DNA from: Zetaproteobacteria bacterium
GTDB lineage: Bacteria > Pseudomonadota > Zetaproteobacteria > Mariprofundales > Mariprofundaceae
Length of the DNA: 6,128 bases
Assembly: GCA_021545625.1 (NCBI GenBank)
Contig: JAJRVH010000216.1
Coordinates: 1-6,128, forward strand
Reading direction: 5' to 3'
Shown: positions 6,097 to 6,128 of the stretch, piece after piece
Position numbering within the stretch: position 1 is the stretch's first letter
How the letters are laid out: every line of letters begins with the position of its first letter
Position numbers and translations under genes: made by a program
Notes under the pieces: model-generated
The model's database searches: none
What the model was told of the DNA's origin: nothing
Seen by the model: only the letters and a program-made list of their open reading frames with translations

Positions 6097-6128
6097 AGGA
6101 GAATGAAAATGGTAGCAACATCTGTCCC
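6097..6128 (+). CDS. Possible start of a plus-strand gene, cut by window edge
   Basis: AGGAG at 6097-6101 stands 7 bases before ATG 6109 (another in-frame ATG at 6103 is too close). Only six full codons follow (MVATSV), too few to identify anything. The good ribosome binding site spacing is the sole evidence. Confidence 0.25.

Larger units (their letters stand above)
5926..6128. other. Non-coding or foreign-looking tail next to the truncated kinase
   Basis: No recognisable protein lies here in any frame. Composition changes sharply: I count 19 G+C in the 60 bases 5941-6000, then 42 G+C in 6001-6060, against a more even, moderately high G+C level in the genes. A plus-strand frame is open from 5947 to the edge and a minus-strand frame from 6121 to 5888, but their translations are basic or Ser/Pro-rich with no family resemblance. 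The tail begins where the kinase loses homology, so it could be the end of an inserted element or a rearrangement junction. I found no terminal inverted repeats or transposase to prove it. Confidence 0.4.

Noticed and set aside
5970..6097. Eight-base direct repeat GAAATTGA at 5970-5977 and 6090-6097, considered as target-site duplication around a small element
   Set aside because: The enclosed 112 bases have no matching terminal inverted repeats, and an A/T-rich octamer can recur by chance.
5888..6121. 77-residue minus-strand frame considered as the missing N-terminal part of the kinase via frameshift
   Set aside because: Its translation has no DHp-like helices and no H-[ED]-x-[RN] phosphoacceptor motif, so a simple frameshift does not explain the truncation.

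Overview
The window is chromosomal-looking bacterial DNA of fairly high G+C content. It is densely coded, with short gaps. The gene families (UMF1-type MFS permease, YceH/DUF480, a LemA plus M48 protease pair, an SLC13 carrier, a hybrid histidine kinase) point to a Gram-negative member of the Pseudomonadota, probably beta- or gammaproteobacterial. I cannot name the genus. There is no CRISPR array, rRNA, tRNA or identifiable transposase.

Layout. (1) Bases 1-370, minus strand: the first 123 residues of an SLC13/DASS-type sodium-coupled anion carrier, which runs off the left edge. (2) Bases 371-466: a 96-base divergent gap with no convincing promoter. (3) Bases 467-2378, plus strand: a UMF1/Atg22-type MFS permease whose end overlaps yceH by 11 bases, so the two are probably translationally coupled. 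(4) Bases 2379-2434: a short gap with a weak sigma-70-like promoter and a strong ribosome binding site. (5) Bases 2435-4976, plus strand: lemA followed 25 bases later by a membrane-anchored M48 zinc metalloprotease about twice the size of HtpX. Its extra C-terminal half carries two copies of a DG-x(5)-E motif like that of TerB-fold proteins. A perfect hairpin with a GGA loop sits directly against the protease start codon. (6) Bases 4990-5925, minus strand and convergent with the protease (13-base gap): the kinase ATPase domain and receiver domain of a hybrid sensor kinase. It lacks the phosphoacceptor-histidine (DHp) helices and any sensor, and has only a TTG start with no ribosome binding site. 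It looks like a 5'-truncated remnant. (7) Bases 5926-6128: a tail of abruptly different composition without a recognisable gene. It holds a small hairpin and, at the very edge, a Shine-Dalgarno plus ATG that may begin a plus-strand gene.

How the parts relate. The lemA-protease pair is the clearest functional unit, matching the well-known genomic association of LemA proteins with M48 peptidases in the envelope. The permease-yceH pair is linked by overlap, but no joint function can be deduced. The most notable items are the protease's C-terminal extension, the hairpin at its start codon, and the broken kinase with the foreign-looking sequence beside it.
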